Shown: positions 16,481-26,375, counted from the stretch's first letter. The stretch is 49,645 bases of DNA from Oceanobacillus sp. CFH 90083 (GCF_009389585.1 NZ_VIYG01000015.1:28527-78171), one strand, 5' to 3'. Numbers and translations: made by a program. The notes: generated by a model from the letters alone, not told the origin.

Positions 16481-16888
16481 GTGGACCTCGTATTACTGAT
16501 TGTAACAGTATTCGATTTAAAAAATGGCACTGTTGCTACCGCTATACATGGAATAGCTGCGGTTTATGTTGGAGTAAGTATAGCCTTTGGTCACCGAATG
16601 ATTCAATGGGCAGATGGGCATTTTAATTACTGGTTTGGAAATGGTAAAAAACCGGTGAAAATAAAATATGGAAAAGAGCACGCCAGAAAAGAACGCGAAG
16701 CATGGTACCGGCATTTGCTCTCCCTGTTAATAGGTGGAGGAATCTTAATAAGTATCATTTTCTATATTAACAATTCCCCTCAAACTGAGGCATTAATGCA
16801 TATCATGCTGCTCTGGTCTCTGATTGTGGTTATCGATTTTGTGATAAGCTTCAGTTATACGCTTTTTCCTAAGAAGCAAAAGACATAA
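16481..16888 (+). CDS. Multi-pass membrane protein, probably 5'-truncated
   Basis: From GTG at 16481 the protein has hydrophobic segments at about 3-37 and 76-123, with a soluble basic loop containing GKEHARKEREAWYRHLL between them. I recall Bacillaceae homologues with another 40-45 residues at the N-terminus. The frame here is open only to a TAG at 16448 and has no ribosome binding site, so the gene has probably lost its 5' end. It lies 28 bases before the HXXEE gene, suggesting an ancestral operon. Function unknown. Confidence 0.5.
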   Translation: MDLVLLIVTVFDLKNGTVATAIHGIAAVYVGVSIAFGHRMIQWADGHFNYWFGNGKKPVKIKYGKEHARKEREAWYRHLLSLLIGGGILISIIFYINNSPQTEALMHIMLLWSLIVVIDFVISFSYTLFPKKQKT

Positions 16889-16916
16889 AGAAAATATTCC
16901 TTGAGGAGGAATTTAA

Positions 16917-17438
16917 ATGGATATAAATACATTGATTTGGTCTTTTTTAATCGTCTTCATGCTTCATAATTTTGAGGAAATTATTATGATAGAAAGTTGG
17001 TTTCATAAAAAGTATCCGAAAACCCGTGAACGCATACCGTCTTTTGCCATTAAGGAATTAGAAAAATACAAAACAATGACTTCTGTTCAATTTTCTATCG
17101 TAGTATGTATACTTTCTATTGTAGCAGCAGCTTTGATATTAGTGACAGTTATCACAGAACAATACTTTATATTTTTCGGTTTAAACATGATTTTTGCTTT
17201 AAATATCTTTACTCATCCGCTTCAGTCCTTATTATTAAGATGCTATGTCCCAGGGCTATGGACAACATTATTACTTATTATTCCTTATAATATTATCGTT
17301 TATATGCAATATTACCATCATGGAATCTTAAACTTAACTACAGTTATTTATTCATTGATTGTTATTATACTATTTATTCCACTGTTTATTGTAAGTCATA
17401 TTATTGGGGAAAAATTGGCTGTCCAGTTAGAAAGATAA
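16917..17438 (+). CDS. HXXEE-domain membrane protein
   Basis: 173 residues with about five hydrophobic segments. The H-N-F-E-E motif in the first helix defines the HXXEE family (PF13787), and THPLQSLLLRCYVPGLWT is a second conserved segment with H and R/T. GAGGAGG lies 8 bases before ATG. It follows the truncated membrane protein and was probably co-expressed with it. Family function is unknown; membrane-embedded metal-dependent chemistry is speculative. Confidence 0.7.
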   Translation: MDINTLIWSFLIVFMLHNFEEIIMIESWFHKKYPKTRERIPSFAIKELEKYKTMTSVQFSIVVCILSIVAAALILVTVITEQYFIFFGLNMIFALNIFTHPLQSLLLRCYVPGLWTTLLLIIPYNIIVYMQYYHHGILNLTTVIYSLIVIILFIPLFIVSHIIGEKLAVQLER

Positions 17439-17748
17439 TTTTCTGCTGAATAGATAAACTAATAAATAACAGGTTAATCTAAGTTTCGAGGCAATAATAA
17501 GGAAGAAGCCAATAGAAAGATTCCACTGACTTCTTCCAAGAGGCTTTCTCCTTTATACCAAGGGGTTTTATGTCGTCAAAATTTTAACAGAACATCAATC
17601 AACATGTATATATAAATCGAAAACCATCATTTCATTCTTCATTTTCTTCATAAATATACGTGTGATCAGCTGAACGACCTTATTAACAAAATCTTTGGTC
17701 GCTTTTCCTCTTATTCAATTATTGCACCCTTTTTTAGTTTTCGCCCTC
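17439..17748. other. Intergenic stretch with gene debris
   Basis: A hairpin (GGAAGAAG / CTTCTTCC, 17501-17539) follows the HXXEE gene but has no immediate T-run. On the minus strand near 17597-17720 a frame reads VNKVVQLITRIFMKKMKNEM and ends DLYIHVD-TGA. Its 19-base segment at 17597-17615 is identical to 19923-19941 inside the dead histidine phosphatase. Confidence 0.35.
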
Positions 17749-18828
<1,080 letters not shown>

Positions 18829-19317
18829 TTATATTTTAAATATTTGAATCAAGCATTGTTCCTCATCAATTAATTCTTGTCTTTCTTCATAATCTATATT
18901 TAATTCCGTGTACAGCTTTTTCCAAAAAGAAACCGCTGGTCTATTTTCAATAAGCTCAATGACAAAATATTTTCCATTCTTCTCTTGAAATAATTTTTCA
19001 ATAGCCCGCTTACCTATCCCTTTGCCTTTGTACTTATTCAATATAAAAATATCGTTTACTCCAAAGTCATTCTCCTTTTTCAAAAATGGACGCTCCAATA
19101 GCAATATAAATCCTATGATATGATTATCCATTTTTATAAAATATGGAGATAGACCATCCACTTCCCAGAACTGGTCCAAGTCTTCGTATTCAAAGGAACA
19201 ATCCGCCCCAATATCGATCGTTGAAGTGAATTTTGACAGATCATGAAGATACAGTGAATAAAGATTTCTTAATTTAATTTTTTCCGATTCTAAGACCTTT
19301 TTAAGTACAACAGTCAT
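18829..19317 (-). CDS. GNAT-family acetyltransferase
   Basis: 162 residues. The acetyl-CoA loop is in FILNKYKGKGIGKRAIEKLF (K-G-K-G-I-G), preceded by the beta-4 strand IIGFILLLERP. The ending IENRPAVSFWKKLYTELNID is the usual motif B with an aromatic residue. Start ATG at 19317 follows a weak AGG, about 8 bases upstream; the longer GTG start is an alternative. Substrate unknown. Confidence 0.75.
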   Translation of the reverse strand: MTVVLKKVLESEKIKLRNLYSLYLHDLSKFTSTIDIGADCSFEYEDLDQFWEVDGLSPYFIKMDNHIIGFILLLERPFLKKENDFGVNDIFILNKYKGKGIGKRAIEKLFQEKNGKYFVIELIENRPAVSFWKKLYTELNIDYEERQELIDEEQCLIQIFKI

Positions 19318-19365
19318 TTTACTAACCTGCCTCGTCACTAATTTAAATATTCATTGTTCAATCAT

Positions 19366-19973
19366 TTACACTATGTATAAATTTTTATCCGCCAAACCGG
19401 AGGCTTTATGTGAAATCCCATATTCTATTAACTTCCAACAAGTCTTCTCCATTAATATATCTGGTTTTGATGTATGGAGTAAAAATTCCAAGTTATATTT
19501 ACTATCATAATAACCCATCATTAGTGCATTAAAGCACCATGGTGCCTATAACTACTTTCTGTCCCCGGTATGTATTTAATATTTCTTTTAAGATTTTTAT
19601 GGATCTTTCCTGACAGTCTGTATTAGACTCTCCTCCGGGTAAAGTAAAATTTGGTTCAGCGAATTACTTTTTTAATAATGGCAGTAATTCATTATCAGGA
19701 ATCCTCTTATCCTCACGGGAAAAGATTATCTCCTTAAGGTCTTCCCTTATCAAAACTTTTTGCCCTAGTTGATCTACTAATGGCTGAACAGTTAGTATCG
19801 AACGTTTGTATGGACTGGAAATAAAAGCATTAAGCTCTTCCTCTTTTACGTCAGTTATTCGGTGAGCATCTATTATGCCTTTATTCGATAACCCTCTTGT
19901 TCTTTGTTCCCTTCTTTTAGTGAATCAACATGTATATATAAGTCAGTCTCCTTAATTTCTCTATTTACTCCAT
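19366..19973 (-). pseudogene. Histidine phosphatase (phosphoglycerate mutase-like), degraded
   Basis: Fragments in shifting frames can be ordered into one protein: DLYIHVDS (the N-terminal region where RHG/RHA is expected), RGLSNKGIIDAHRITDV, LNAFISSPYKRSILTVQPLV, EPNFTLPGGESNTDCQERSI, KVVIGT, and MMGYYDSKYNLEFLLHTSKP. At least one nonsense codon (TAA after PLLKK) and three frameshifts are present, and the catalytic Arg and second His motifs are lost. This is an unambiguous pseudogene; the original function was a phosphatase of unknown substrate. Confidence 0.8.
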
Positions 19974-20186
19974 ACTAACATATACGAGATGACCTCACTT
20001 AATGGCATGTGTTCATAAACTTGTAGATCTTTTACAAGAGAAATATAATAAATACGTCAAACATTAAACTAAAGAATGTATATAAATCCTGGAAAATAAC
20101 ATCAGGTAACCGAAGAAAAAAACACATTTATGAATTGCAAACCAGCAGAAATATTTATCATATAACCATAAAAAGCAGGTGAAAAC

Positions 20187-20900
20187 ATGGAGAACATTCG
20201 AATTCTGATAGCTGATGATGAAAAAGAAATTAGAGATTTACTAAAGAAATATTTAGATAGAGAGCAATATCAAATTGATTTAGCTGTAAATGGTGAAGAT
20301 GTCCTACAATTATTCGATAAAAAGCCATATCATCTTGTCATTTTAGATCTGATGATGCCCAAGATCGATGGCGTAGAGGTATGCAGAAGACTCCGTACAA
20401 AGTCAAATGTCCCTATTATGATGCTTACCGCGAAGGATCAGGAAGTGGACAAGCTTTTAGGCTTAGGAATCGGTGCAGACGATTATATTACAAAGCCTTT
20501 CAGTATCCATGAAGTTGTCGCCCGAGTCAAGGCTTTGCTGCGAAGATCTTTTATAAGGGAGAATAGTGATAACCTGCTTGAAAAAACATCTATAACTTTT
20601 AAAGGTCTGACGATAAACCTTAAAAACTATACACTAACCATTGCCGGCAAAGAAATTCCGCTGACAGCAAAAGAATTTGAACTTCTTAAATTTTTTGCCT
20701 CCCAGCCGGAACAGGTTTTCACGAAAACACAATTATTCCGTCATGTCTGGGGAAGTGATTTTATAGAAGATGATAATACCGTTATGGTGCATATTCGAAA
20801 GCTTAGAAAGAAAATAGAAGCGGACCCCTCTAATCCTACATTCATTCAAACGGTGTGGGGAATAGGCTATAAATTTGTGGGTGAACAGGATGAAGTTTGA
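20187..20900 (+). CDS. OmpR-family response regulator
   Basis: 237 residues. The receiver domain has D10/D11, phospho-acceptor D54 (LVILDLMMP), T81 and K103 (YITKPF). The C-terminal winged helix (about 135-233) contains LTAKEFELLKFFASQPEQVF and VWGIGYKF. AGCAGGTG lies 5 bases before ATG. It overlaps the kinase gene by 11 bases, so the two are translationally coupled. With kinase, ATPase and permease it forms a four-gene module. Its likely target is the promoter at 21919-21972, where TTAA repeats are spaced by 11 bp as for OmpR/PhoP dimers (inference). Confidence 0.9.
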   Translation: MENIRILIADDEKEIRDLLKKYLDREQYQIDLAVNGEDVLQLFDKKPYHLVILDLMMPKIDGVEVCRRLRTKSNVPIMMLTAKDQEVDKLLGLGIGADDYITKPFSIHEVVARVKALLRRSFIRENSDNLLEKTSITFKGLTINLKNYTLTIAGKEIPLTAKEFELLKFFASQPEQVFTKTQLFRHVWGSDFIEDDNTVMVHIRKLRKKIEADPSNPTFIQTVWGIGYKFVGEQDEV

Positions 20901-21933
20901 CAAGATTATTTTCCTTATCATCCTCCAGTTTGTCGTTTTGAATTGGATATTTATTATGGATGTCAATGGCCATCCAGGAGACATATTAAAATGGACTTTA
21001 TATATTATGTTATTTTTCATATCAGCTGCTTTTTTTATTTCTAGATTTCGTTACCTTACACAATTAAAACGGATGAATAAAGAGATAAGGCGTGCTGTTG
21101 ATGATGGAAATGTAAAAACCAGATTATTGACTAAGCACGATAAGGAACTAAATGAATTTGTTTTTTCTATCAACGAATTAGTAGAACAATTGGAAAAGAT
21201 ACAGGTTCAGTCAATAAAATCAGAAAAAGCAAGAAAAGGTATCCTCTCCGGAATTTCCCATGATATCCGTACACCTCTTACGTCTATTATCGGGTATATA
21301 GATGCCTTAAAAGATGATATCGCTGCTTCAGAAGCAGAAAAGAAAGCTTATATTGACATTATATCCAGAAAAGCAAACGGTCTAAAGCAATTATTAGATG
21401 AACTCTTCCAAATGGCAAAAATCGACGCGGATGAAATCACATTAAAGGAAGAAGAATTGGACTTTGCTGAAATGACAAGGGAATGCTTAATTGAGTTTCT
21501 GCCTGATTTAAAAACAGAGCAGATTGAATTAAAAACGGTTATTCCGGAAGAAAAGTATATCATCAACGCAGATCATCTGAGTCTTAAAAGAATCATAGGT
21601 AATTTAATCAGGAACGCCTTACATTATGGCAGAGAAGGCAAAATATTGGGGGTAGAGCTTACAGAAACCCCTAAAGACTATCAATTGCTGATCTGGGATC
21701 AAGGACCGGGAATTGCTGATGAAGATGTGATGCATGTGTTTGAAAGGATGTATCGTGGAGATCAGTCAAGAAATCAGCTGTGCGGAGGAAGCGGGCTCGG
21801 TCTGTCCATTGCAAAAGCTTTGGTTGAAAAGCATCACGGCAAAATTTGGGTTGAAAGTATTCCATGGGAAAGAACTGTCTTCGGCTTTTCTATTCCTAAA
21901 CAATTTATCATACCTGAATTAAGAAACAATTAA
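20890..21933 (+). CDS. Sensor histidine kinase with two closely spaced TM helices
   Basis: 347 residues from the ATG at 20890. TM1 (about 6-23) and TM2 (about 33-50) are joined by an exposed loop of only ten residues (MDVNGHPGDI), as in intramembrane-sensing kinases. A HAMP-like linker follows, then the H box SGISHDIRTPLTSIIGYIDA with H124, N box IIGNLIRNALHYG, G1 WDQGPGIAD and G2 GGSGLGLSIA. A large sensor domain is absent, so it may sense in the membrane or through the ABC transporter. The ATPase gene starts about 65 bases downstream under its own promoter. Confidence 0.9.
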   Translation: MKFDKIIFLIILQFVVLNWIFIMDVNGHPGDILKWTLYIMLFFISAAFFISRFRYLTQLKRMNKEIRRAVDDGNVKTRLLTKHDKELNEFVFSINELVEQLEKIQVQSIKSEKARKGILSGISHDIRTPLTSIIGYIDALKDDIAASEAEKKAYIDIISRKANGLKQLLDELFQMAKIDADEITLKEEELDFAEMTRECLIEFLPDLKTEQIELKTVIPEEKYIINADHLSLKRIIGNLIRNALHYGREGKILGVELTETPKDYQLLIWDQGPGIADEDVMHVFERMYRGDQSRNQLCGGSGLGLSIAKALVEKHHGKIWVESIPWERTVFGFSIPKQFIIPELRNN

Positions 21934-21972
21934 GAAATGATTAAGCCCGAATTAAAATCTGCTCTCTATAAT
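21919..21972 (+). promoter_or_regulatory. Four 11-bp-phased TTAA repeats upstream of the transporter promoter
   Basis: TTAAGAAACAA (21919), TTAAGAAATGA (21930), TTAAGCCCGAA (21941) and TTAAAATCTGC (21952) repeat with an exact 11-bp period. Six-base TATAAT follows at 21967-21972. No good -35 box is present; the third and fourth repeats occupy that position. This is the expected architecture for activation by an OmpR-family dimer. The first repeat overlaps the end of the kinase gene. Confidence 0.65.
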
Positions 21973-21998
21973 GTAACCATAGACTCCATTGAAAGCAG

Positions 21999-22928
21999 GT
22001 GTTTCAAATAAGTGAAATTATTAAAACTACGAATCTGACGAAAATTTATGGACAGCAGAAATCGGTGGATCACCTTAACATTACTGTGAATCAGGGAGAA
22101 ATATATGGTTTTCTCGGCCGAAACGGTGCCGGGAAAACTACGACGATCCGAATGTTACTGGGGCTGATTAAGCCAACTTCCGGTCAAATTGAAATATTTG
22201 GTGAGAATCTATTCAAGAATCAAAAAGGAATTTTAAGAAGAATTGGATCAATGGTTGAAGTTCCGGGATTTTATGAAAATCTTACGGCGAGAGAAAACCT
22301 TTTAATCAATGCAAAAATAATCGGTGTGCATAAGAAAAATGCAATCGAGGAAGCCTTAGAGATTGTTGATTTGCACCATGAAACAAAAAAACTTGTCGGC
22401 AAATATTCTTTAGGGATGAAGCAGAGATTAGGCATCGCCAGAGCACTGCTTCATTATCCGGAGCTGTTAATATTAGACGAGCCTACCAACGGTTTAGACC
22501 CAATTGGGATTAAGGAAATGCGAAACCTTATCCAGTCACTGGCTAAAGAAAGAAATATAACCATTTTTGTATCGAGCCATATATTATCGGAAATCGAACA
22601 GCTGGCAGATCATTTGGGAATTATCCATGAAGGTAAGCTACTGGAAGAAACTGCCTTTGAAAGCCTCAGGAAGCGAAACCGCAAGTATTTAGAGTTTCAA
22701 GTTTCTAATGACAACAAAGCAGCTATGCTCCTGGAAAGCCACTTTGGTATTTCGGATTATGAAGTTCATGATGAAGGGAATATTCGAGTATATTCCCATT
22801 TAGGAAATCAAGGCAAGCTTAATAAGGTTTTCGTTGAAAATGATATTGAAGTGTTAAAAATAAAAGTAAGTGAGGATAATTTGGAAGATTATTTTACAAA
22901 ATTGGTCGGGGGTGGATCAATTGGCTGA
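21999..22928 (+). CDS. ABC transporter ATPase, BcrA/bacitracin-type
   Basis: About 306-309 residues. Walker A GRNGAGKTT, Q-loop region, signature YSLGMKQRLG, Walker B LLILDEPTNG and H-loop SSHILSEIEQ are intact, followed by an 80-residue C-terminal extension typical of BcrA/lantibiotic-immunity ATPases. GTG at 21999 is the only standard start but has a poor binding site. AGCAGGTG is followed 6 bases later by ATA (22008) before SEIIKTTNLT, the usual N-terminus; the response regulator start has the same AGCAGGTG spacing with ATG. So ATA may be an altered ATG. It overlaps the permease by 8 bases. Confidence 0.85.
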   Translation: MFQISEIIKTTNLTKIYGQQKSVDHLNITVNQGEIYGFLGRNGAGKTTTIRMLLGLIKPTSGQIEIFGENLFKNQKGILRRIGSMVEVPGFYENLTARENLLINAKIIGVHKKNAIEEALEIVDLHHETKKLVGKYSLGMKQRLGIARALLHYPELLILDEPTNGLDPIGIKEMRNLIQSLAKERNITIFVSSHILSEIEQLADHLGIIHEGKLLEETAFESLRKRNRKYLEFQVSNDNKAAMLLESHFGISDYEVHDEGNIRVYSHLGNQGKLNKVFVENDIEVLKIKVSEDNLEDYFTKLVGGGSIG

Positions 22929-23640
22929 TTTATTATTTACAGAACTTTTAAAACTCAAGCGCTCCAGTATGTTTCTAATAAGTATACTAGGAGCAGCTGT
23001 TGCCCCTTTTGTGGTAGTAATCGCTACATTTATTTATGAACCATCCACTCCTTTTGGGGACCTGTTTTACAACGTTAATCTGTATACTGTTCTTATCATA
23101 GGAGTTCCCCTATATGGCGTGGTGACAACATATCTTTTCAATCGTGAATATACGGAAAATACATTGAAAAATTTATTAACGATTCCTGTGTCACGGCTGA
23201 GCTTTATTATCAGTAAAGCGCTGATGCTGTTTATGTGGATCATGATGCTATCGATAATAGCCTGGGGACTGACTTTATTCTTGGGATTGTTAACACAGTT
23301 TGATGGATTAAACAGCTCCTTATTGCTGGATTCGTTGAAACAATTTAGTACAGGAGGAATATTATTATTTATCCTCTCTTCCCCCATTATCTTAGTAACA
23401 TTGGTAATGAAAAATTATGTGCCAACTATTATTTTTACAGTTGTCATCACATTAATCAATGTCATGGCGGGAAATTCAGAGCATCGGGGGTTGTTTCCTT
23501 GGGCAGCGGCAGGAGATATTTCTAATCATACGCTTCCCCCTACGTATCCGCCCGAATATTCGTATATTATTATTGCAGCTACAGCGCTGATAGGATTTAT
23601 CACTATGATTGTTTATTTTAAGAAGGCGGATATTCATTGA
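22921..23640 (+). CDS. ABC-2-type permease of the BcrB/LanE-like kind
   Basis: 239 residues from TTG at 22921, which has GGGGGTGG upstream and overlaps the ATPase stop; the longer frame from 22870 would lie within the ATPase. Six hydrophobic segments are visible, with the first loop after SSMFLISILGAAVAPFVVVI and REYTENTLKNLLTIPVSR before TM3, a hallmark of ABC-2 permeases. Together with the ATPase it should export or expel a peptide antibiotic such as bacitracin or a lantibiotic (inference from family). A terminator follows. Confidence 0.85.
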   Translation: MADLLFTELLKLKRSSMFLISILGAAVAPFVVVIATFIYEPSTPFGDLFYNVNLYTVLIIGVPLYGVVTTYLFNREYTENTLKNLLTIPVSRLSFIISKALMLFMWIMMLSIIAWGLTLFLGLLTQFDGLNSSLLLDSLKQFSTGGILLFILSSPIILVTLVMKNYVPTIIFTVVITLINVMAGNSEHRGLFPWAAAGDISNHTLPPTYPPEYSYIIIAATALIGFITMIVYFKKADIH

Positions 23641-23716
23641 TATTATTGATTAATAGCTTCTTTTCTAATGAAAAATAGAATTAATATGTAGTGAGCTTTC
23701 ATAATTTAGTACAAGA

Positions 23717-23756
23717 GAAAAGGAAGGGATTTCGCACATAAATCTCTTCCTTTTTC
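23717..23756. terminator. Bidirectional terminator between the ABC module and FabH
   Basis: AAAGGAAGGGATTT / AAATCTCTTCCTTTTT with a 7-base loop. T-runs occur on both sides, fitting the converging permease and FabH genes. Confidence 0.8.
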
Positions 23757-23770
23757 CAATAAATATTTAA

Positions 23771-24778
23771 TTATAATGGTGCCGGAGCGTTGATTTGTTC
23801 ATCAAAATGTATCTTTAACAGCTGCCCTGCTTGCACTAAACCCGAACCAAATCCGTACAGAAGCGCTTTATCTCCATTCTGCACTTTTCCTTCCCGAATG
23901 CCAAGGTCCAGCGCCAAAGGAATGGTTGCTGCAGAAGTATTGCCAAATTTCTCGAGGCTATAAAGTGTTTTTTCGATTGGATGTCCTATTTTTTCACAAA
24001 TTGGCTCGATTAATCTCAAGTTTGCACTATGTGGAATAAACCAATCCACTTCATCCAGACTGGTTTCTGTTTTCTCCAAAAGCTGTTCGATGCTTTTCGG
24101 CACATTCCTTACTACCCACTTGAAAACTTCTCTTCCATTTTGGACAAGATATTGTGTATCAATCAATTCCACATCATTCACCTTGTTCGATAAACTAGTT
24201 TGGTATACATGCTGTGCTCCGCTTCCATCACTGCTCAAATGGAAGTCAATAAAATCTTCTGATTCCTCATCTTTTTCCACTAACACTGCACTGGCAGCAT
24301 CCCCGAATAAAATACAGGTGGTTCTGTCCGTATAATCCGTTACTTTTGAAAGTGTTTCGGCTCCAATCACAAGCACTTTTTTATGAAGACCAGAGCGAAT
24401 TAAACTATTCGCCGTATGCAATCCATAAACAAATCCTGCACATGCTGCACTTAAGTCAATTGCCCCTGCCTGCTTGATTCCCAGGCGATTCTGTATGATG
24501 CTGGCAACGGACGGATAAGGGAAATCTGGCGTGCTGGTTGCTACAATAATCATATCGACATCTTCCACTGTTTTATTATATCTTTCCATTAAATCTTCCA
24601 CAGCAGCTACGCATAAATCACTTGTAAATTCATCGGAACGCGCTATTCTGCGTTCATGAATCCCTGTTCTCTGAACAATCCACTCATTCGTTGTCTCAAC
24701 CATTTCTTCAAGATCAAAATTGGTTAATTTTTTCTCAGGTACATAGCTGCCAATCGCAGTCATTCTTGCTCCTATCAT
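23771..24778 (-). CDS. fabH: 3-oxoacyl-[ACP] synthase III (FabH, FabHB-like)
   Basis: 335 residues. Condenses acyl-CoA primer with malonyl-ACP to start fatty-acid synthesis. The catalytic triad is intact: C113 (LSAACAGFVYG), H250 (FIPHSANLRL) and N280 (KFGNTSAATIP). The GIHERRI substrate-binding region is present. The C-terminal tail FDEQINAPAPL is unusual. The gene is monocistronic, as FabHB-type genes often are, and its promoter overlaps a FapR-like site. The relic of FabF at 11091-11225 suggests the window once held another fatty-acid enzyme. Confidence 0.9.
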   Translation of the reverse strand: MIGARMTAIGSYVPEKKLTNFDLEEMVETTNEWIVQRTGIHERRIARSDEFTSDLCVAAVEDLMERYNKTVEDVDMIIVATSTPDFPYPSVASIIQNRLGIKQAGAIDLSAACAGFVYGLHTANSLIRSGLHKKVLVIGAETLSKVTDYTDRTTCILFGDAASAVLVEKDEESEDFIDFHLSSDGSGAQHVYQTSLSNKVNDVELIDTQYLVQNGREVFKWVVRNVPKSIEQLLEKTETSLDEVDWFIPHSANLRLIEPICEKIGHPIEKTLYSLEKFGNTSAATIPLALDLGIREGKVQNGDKALLYGFGSGLVQAGQLLKIHFDEQINAPAPL

Positions 24779-24809
24779 CGTATCCCTCCAACGTAATTAG
24801 AAGTTAGTA

Positions 24810-24853
24810 TTATTATCTGGTACTAATTATAGCATATGATAGCTTTCTAACAA
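24810..24853 (-). promoter_or_regulatory. FabH promoter with FapR-type operator
   Basis: On the minus strand TTGTTA (24848-24853) and TATAAT (24826-24831) are 16 bp apart. TTAGTACCAGATAATAA (24810-24826) immediately downstream matches the known 17-bp FapR inverted repeat (TTAGTA-N5-TACTAA) with one change, and a perfect TACTAA follows 6 bases on. FapR responds to malonyl-CoA and represses lipid genes in Bacillus. The overlap with the transcription start fits repression. Confidence 0.7.
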
Positions 24854-25344
24854 AGGTTCTAAAGTTTGTTTTAAGTTGGTATCAGCCAAAATAGAACTTC
24901 CTTTAAAAATTGAAAGTTCTATTTTACTCAACCAAACATTAATTAGACTATACCTGTTACATTATCTCAGTATTTATCATTCGTTTTTTAAAATCTGTTT
25001 CCAGTGCTATGAACATTTTAACCCCTCAAAACTCAGATAAGATCAAATTCTCTTATAGAAGTCTTTTAACTGAATTAAAAACCAGACTCACATTGTAAAT
25101 TCAGATATCTCAATATAACATAAATTATTATATAATCTATTAGGCTCCGCTCCCTTTAATAAAACAATCGAATCAGAAATCAGATTACAATTCACGTGAC
25201 AAGCGTATAAATTGTCAAGATAATCCCGGCTATAAGTAAAACATCATTAAACACTATAAGATGGCGTCAAGAGATATCCTTGATGCCTTTTCCATATTTA
25301 TTTTTCTTCTATTATTTATTACGAAACATCATCGAATTACTCCT
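24854..25344. other. Gene-free stretch with two hairpins
   Basis: AAAATAGAACTT / AAGTTCTATTTT (24888-24925) is a perfect 12-bp stem. GGCGTCAAG / CTTGATGCC followed by TTTT (25263-25295) is a good plus-strand terminator, although no plus-strand gene remains before it. No coding sequence is seen between; a lost gene is possible. Confidence 0.5.
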
Positions 25345-25396
25345 GTAAAAACAAAAAACGCATTAGTCAAATTACTAATACGCTTTTTGTTTTTAC
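25345..25396. terminator. Strong bidirectional terminator
   Basis: GTAAAAACAAAAAACGCATTAGT / ACTAATACGCTTTTTGTTTTTAC with a 6-base loop lies 30 bases after the methyltransferase stop. Confidence 0.85.
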
Positions 25397-25425
25397 AATG
25401 ATCATTCAACTAAAGCAAACCATTC

Positions 25426-26190
25426 CTATTTTAATCGGCAATGAACGATCATGGAAGTACTATCTTTTGTAAAAATATCTTTCTTCCAGGAGCCATATAA
25501 GCTGATTAATTCAAAACCATGTGAGTCCAATAAGCAATACAGCTCCATGGGATAAACATAGCGCAATGAAATGGAATCACTTGCCGTATGAACTAACTGA
25601 TCATTTTCAATAATTTCAGTGTGCGTTGTACAATACAAAATTTGTGTTTCATGATTATACGCTTCACAGTGCTTTTTGATCACAGTCTGGCTTTCATTAT
25701 TTACATGAGACTCCTCAAATTCACTGTCAACTGATAATTCATCTATATCAGGATTTCTTGTATCGAATATAAATTGTCCATTTGGTAATAGATGTTTTTT
25801 CACCGACTGGAATAACGCATCTTGACTTTCATTTGTTAAAAAATGTTGAAATGAATTACCAGTCATAAAAATTAATGGTGATTTATAAGCTAAGTCTAAC
25901 TCCGTGCAATCCTGCTGTTCAAAAATAATATTTACCTGTTCAGCAGCGGCTTTTTGTTTTGCCCGGCTCAGCATACCGCCATGTAAATCTACCCCGACCA
26001 TATTTAATCCTCTTTTAGCCATAGGTATTGTCAGTCTTCCTGTACCGCAAGCAAGATCAATGATTGGTTTATCCATTCCGCTTACATTCTCCATTAAATA
26101 TAGTAAATCATCTTGATATTTACTATACATTTCATCGTATTTCTCAGGATTTTCATATTTCTCAAAATTATTTTCAAATAGCTCTTTCAA
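25426..26190 (-). CDS. Class I SAM-dependent methyltransferase
   Basis: 254 residues. Motif I PIIDLACGTGRLTIPMAKRG, motif II VGVDLHGGML and motif IV LIFMTGNSFQHFL are clear. The N-terminal segment FEKYENPEKYDEMYSKYQDD is typical of small-molecule methyltransferases. It starts at TTG (26190) with AGGAGG 9 bases upstream. It is the last gene of an operon whose first is a MerR regulator and whose middle gene is a broken C45 peptidase. Substrate unknown. Confidence 0.8.
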   Translation of the reverse strand: MKELFENNFEKYENPEKYDEMYSKYQDDLLYLMENVSGMDKPIIDLACGTGRLTIPMAKRGLNMVGVDLHGGMLSRAKQKAAAEQVNIIFEQQDCTELDLAYKSPLIFMTGNSFQHFLTNESQDALFQSVKKHLLPNGQFIFDTRNPDIDELSVDSEFEESHVNNESQTVIKKHCEAYNHETQILYCTTHTEIIENDQLVHTASDSISLRYVYPMELYCLLDSHGFELISLYGSWKKDIFTKDSTSMIVHCRLK

Positions 26191-26210
26191 AAATTTGCTC
26201 CTCCTTCATT

Positions 26211-26375
26211 TTAGAAGCAAAATGTATGTGCTCTGTTATTTTGCTTCGTCAATAATTCCAATTGCTGCTTCCATTTTGCATGTAACTTTAGTGCAGACCC
26301 CTGTTTCATTCCGATTTCATAAGCGTTTCCTTTTAATGCTACCACGTCCACCAGCAGCTTTCATTTTTGAGTCAT
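26211..26375 (-). pseudogene. N-terminal relic of a C45-family acyltransferase/peptidase
   Basis: ATG at 26375 overlaps the MerR stop (ATGA) and has GGAGGG upstream, so the gene was translationally coupled. The frame reads MTQK, TGA, then KLLVDVVALKGNAYEIGMKQ and GSALKLHAKWKQQLELL, the start of C45 autoproteolytic acyl-transferases (acyl-CoA:6-APA type). It ends after 55 codons, before the catalytic Cys. A premature stop plus loss of about 300 residues make it a pseudogene. Confidence 0.6.
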
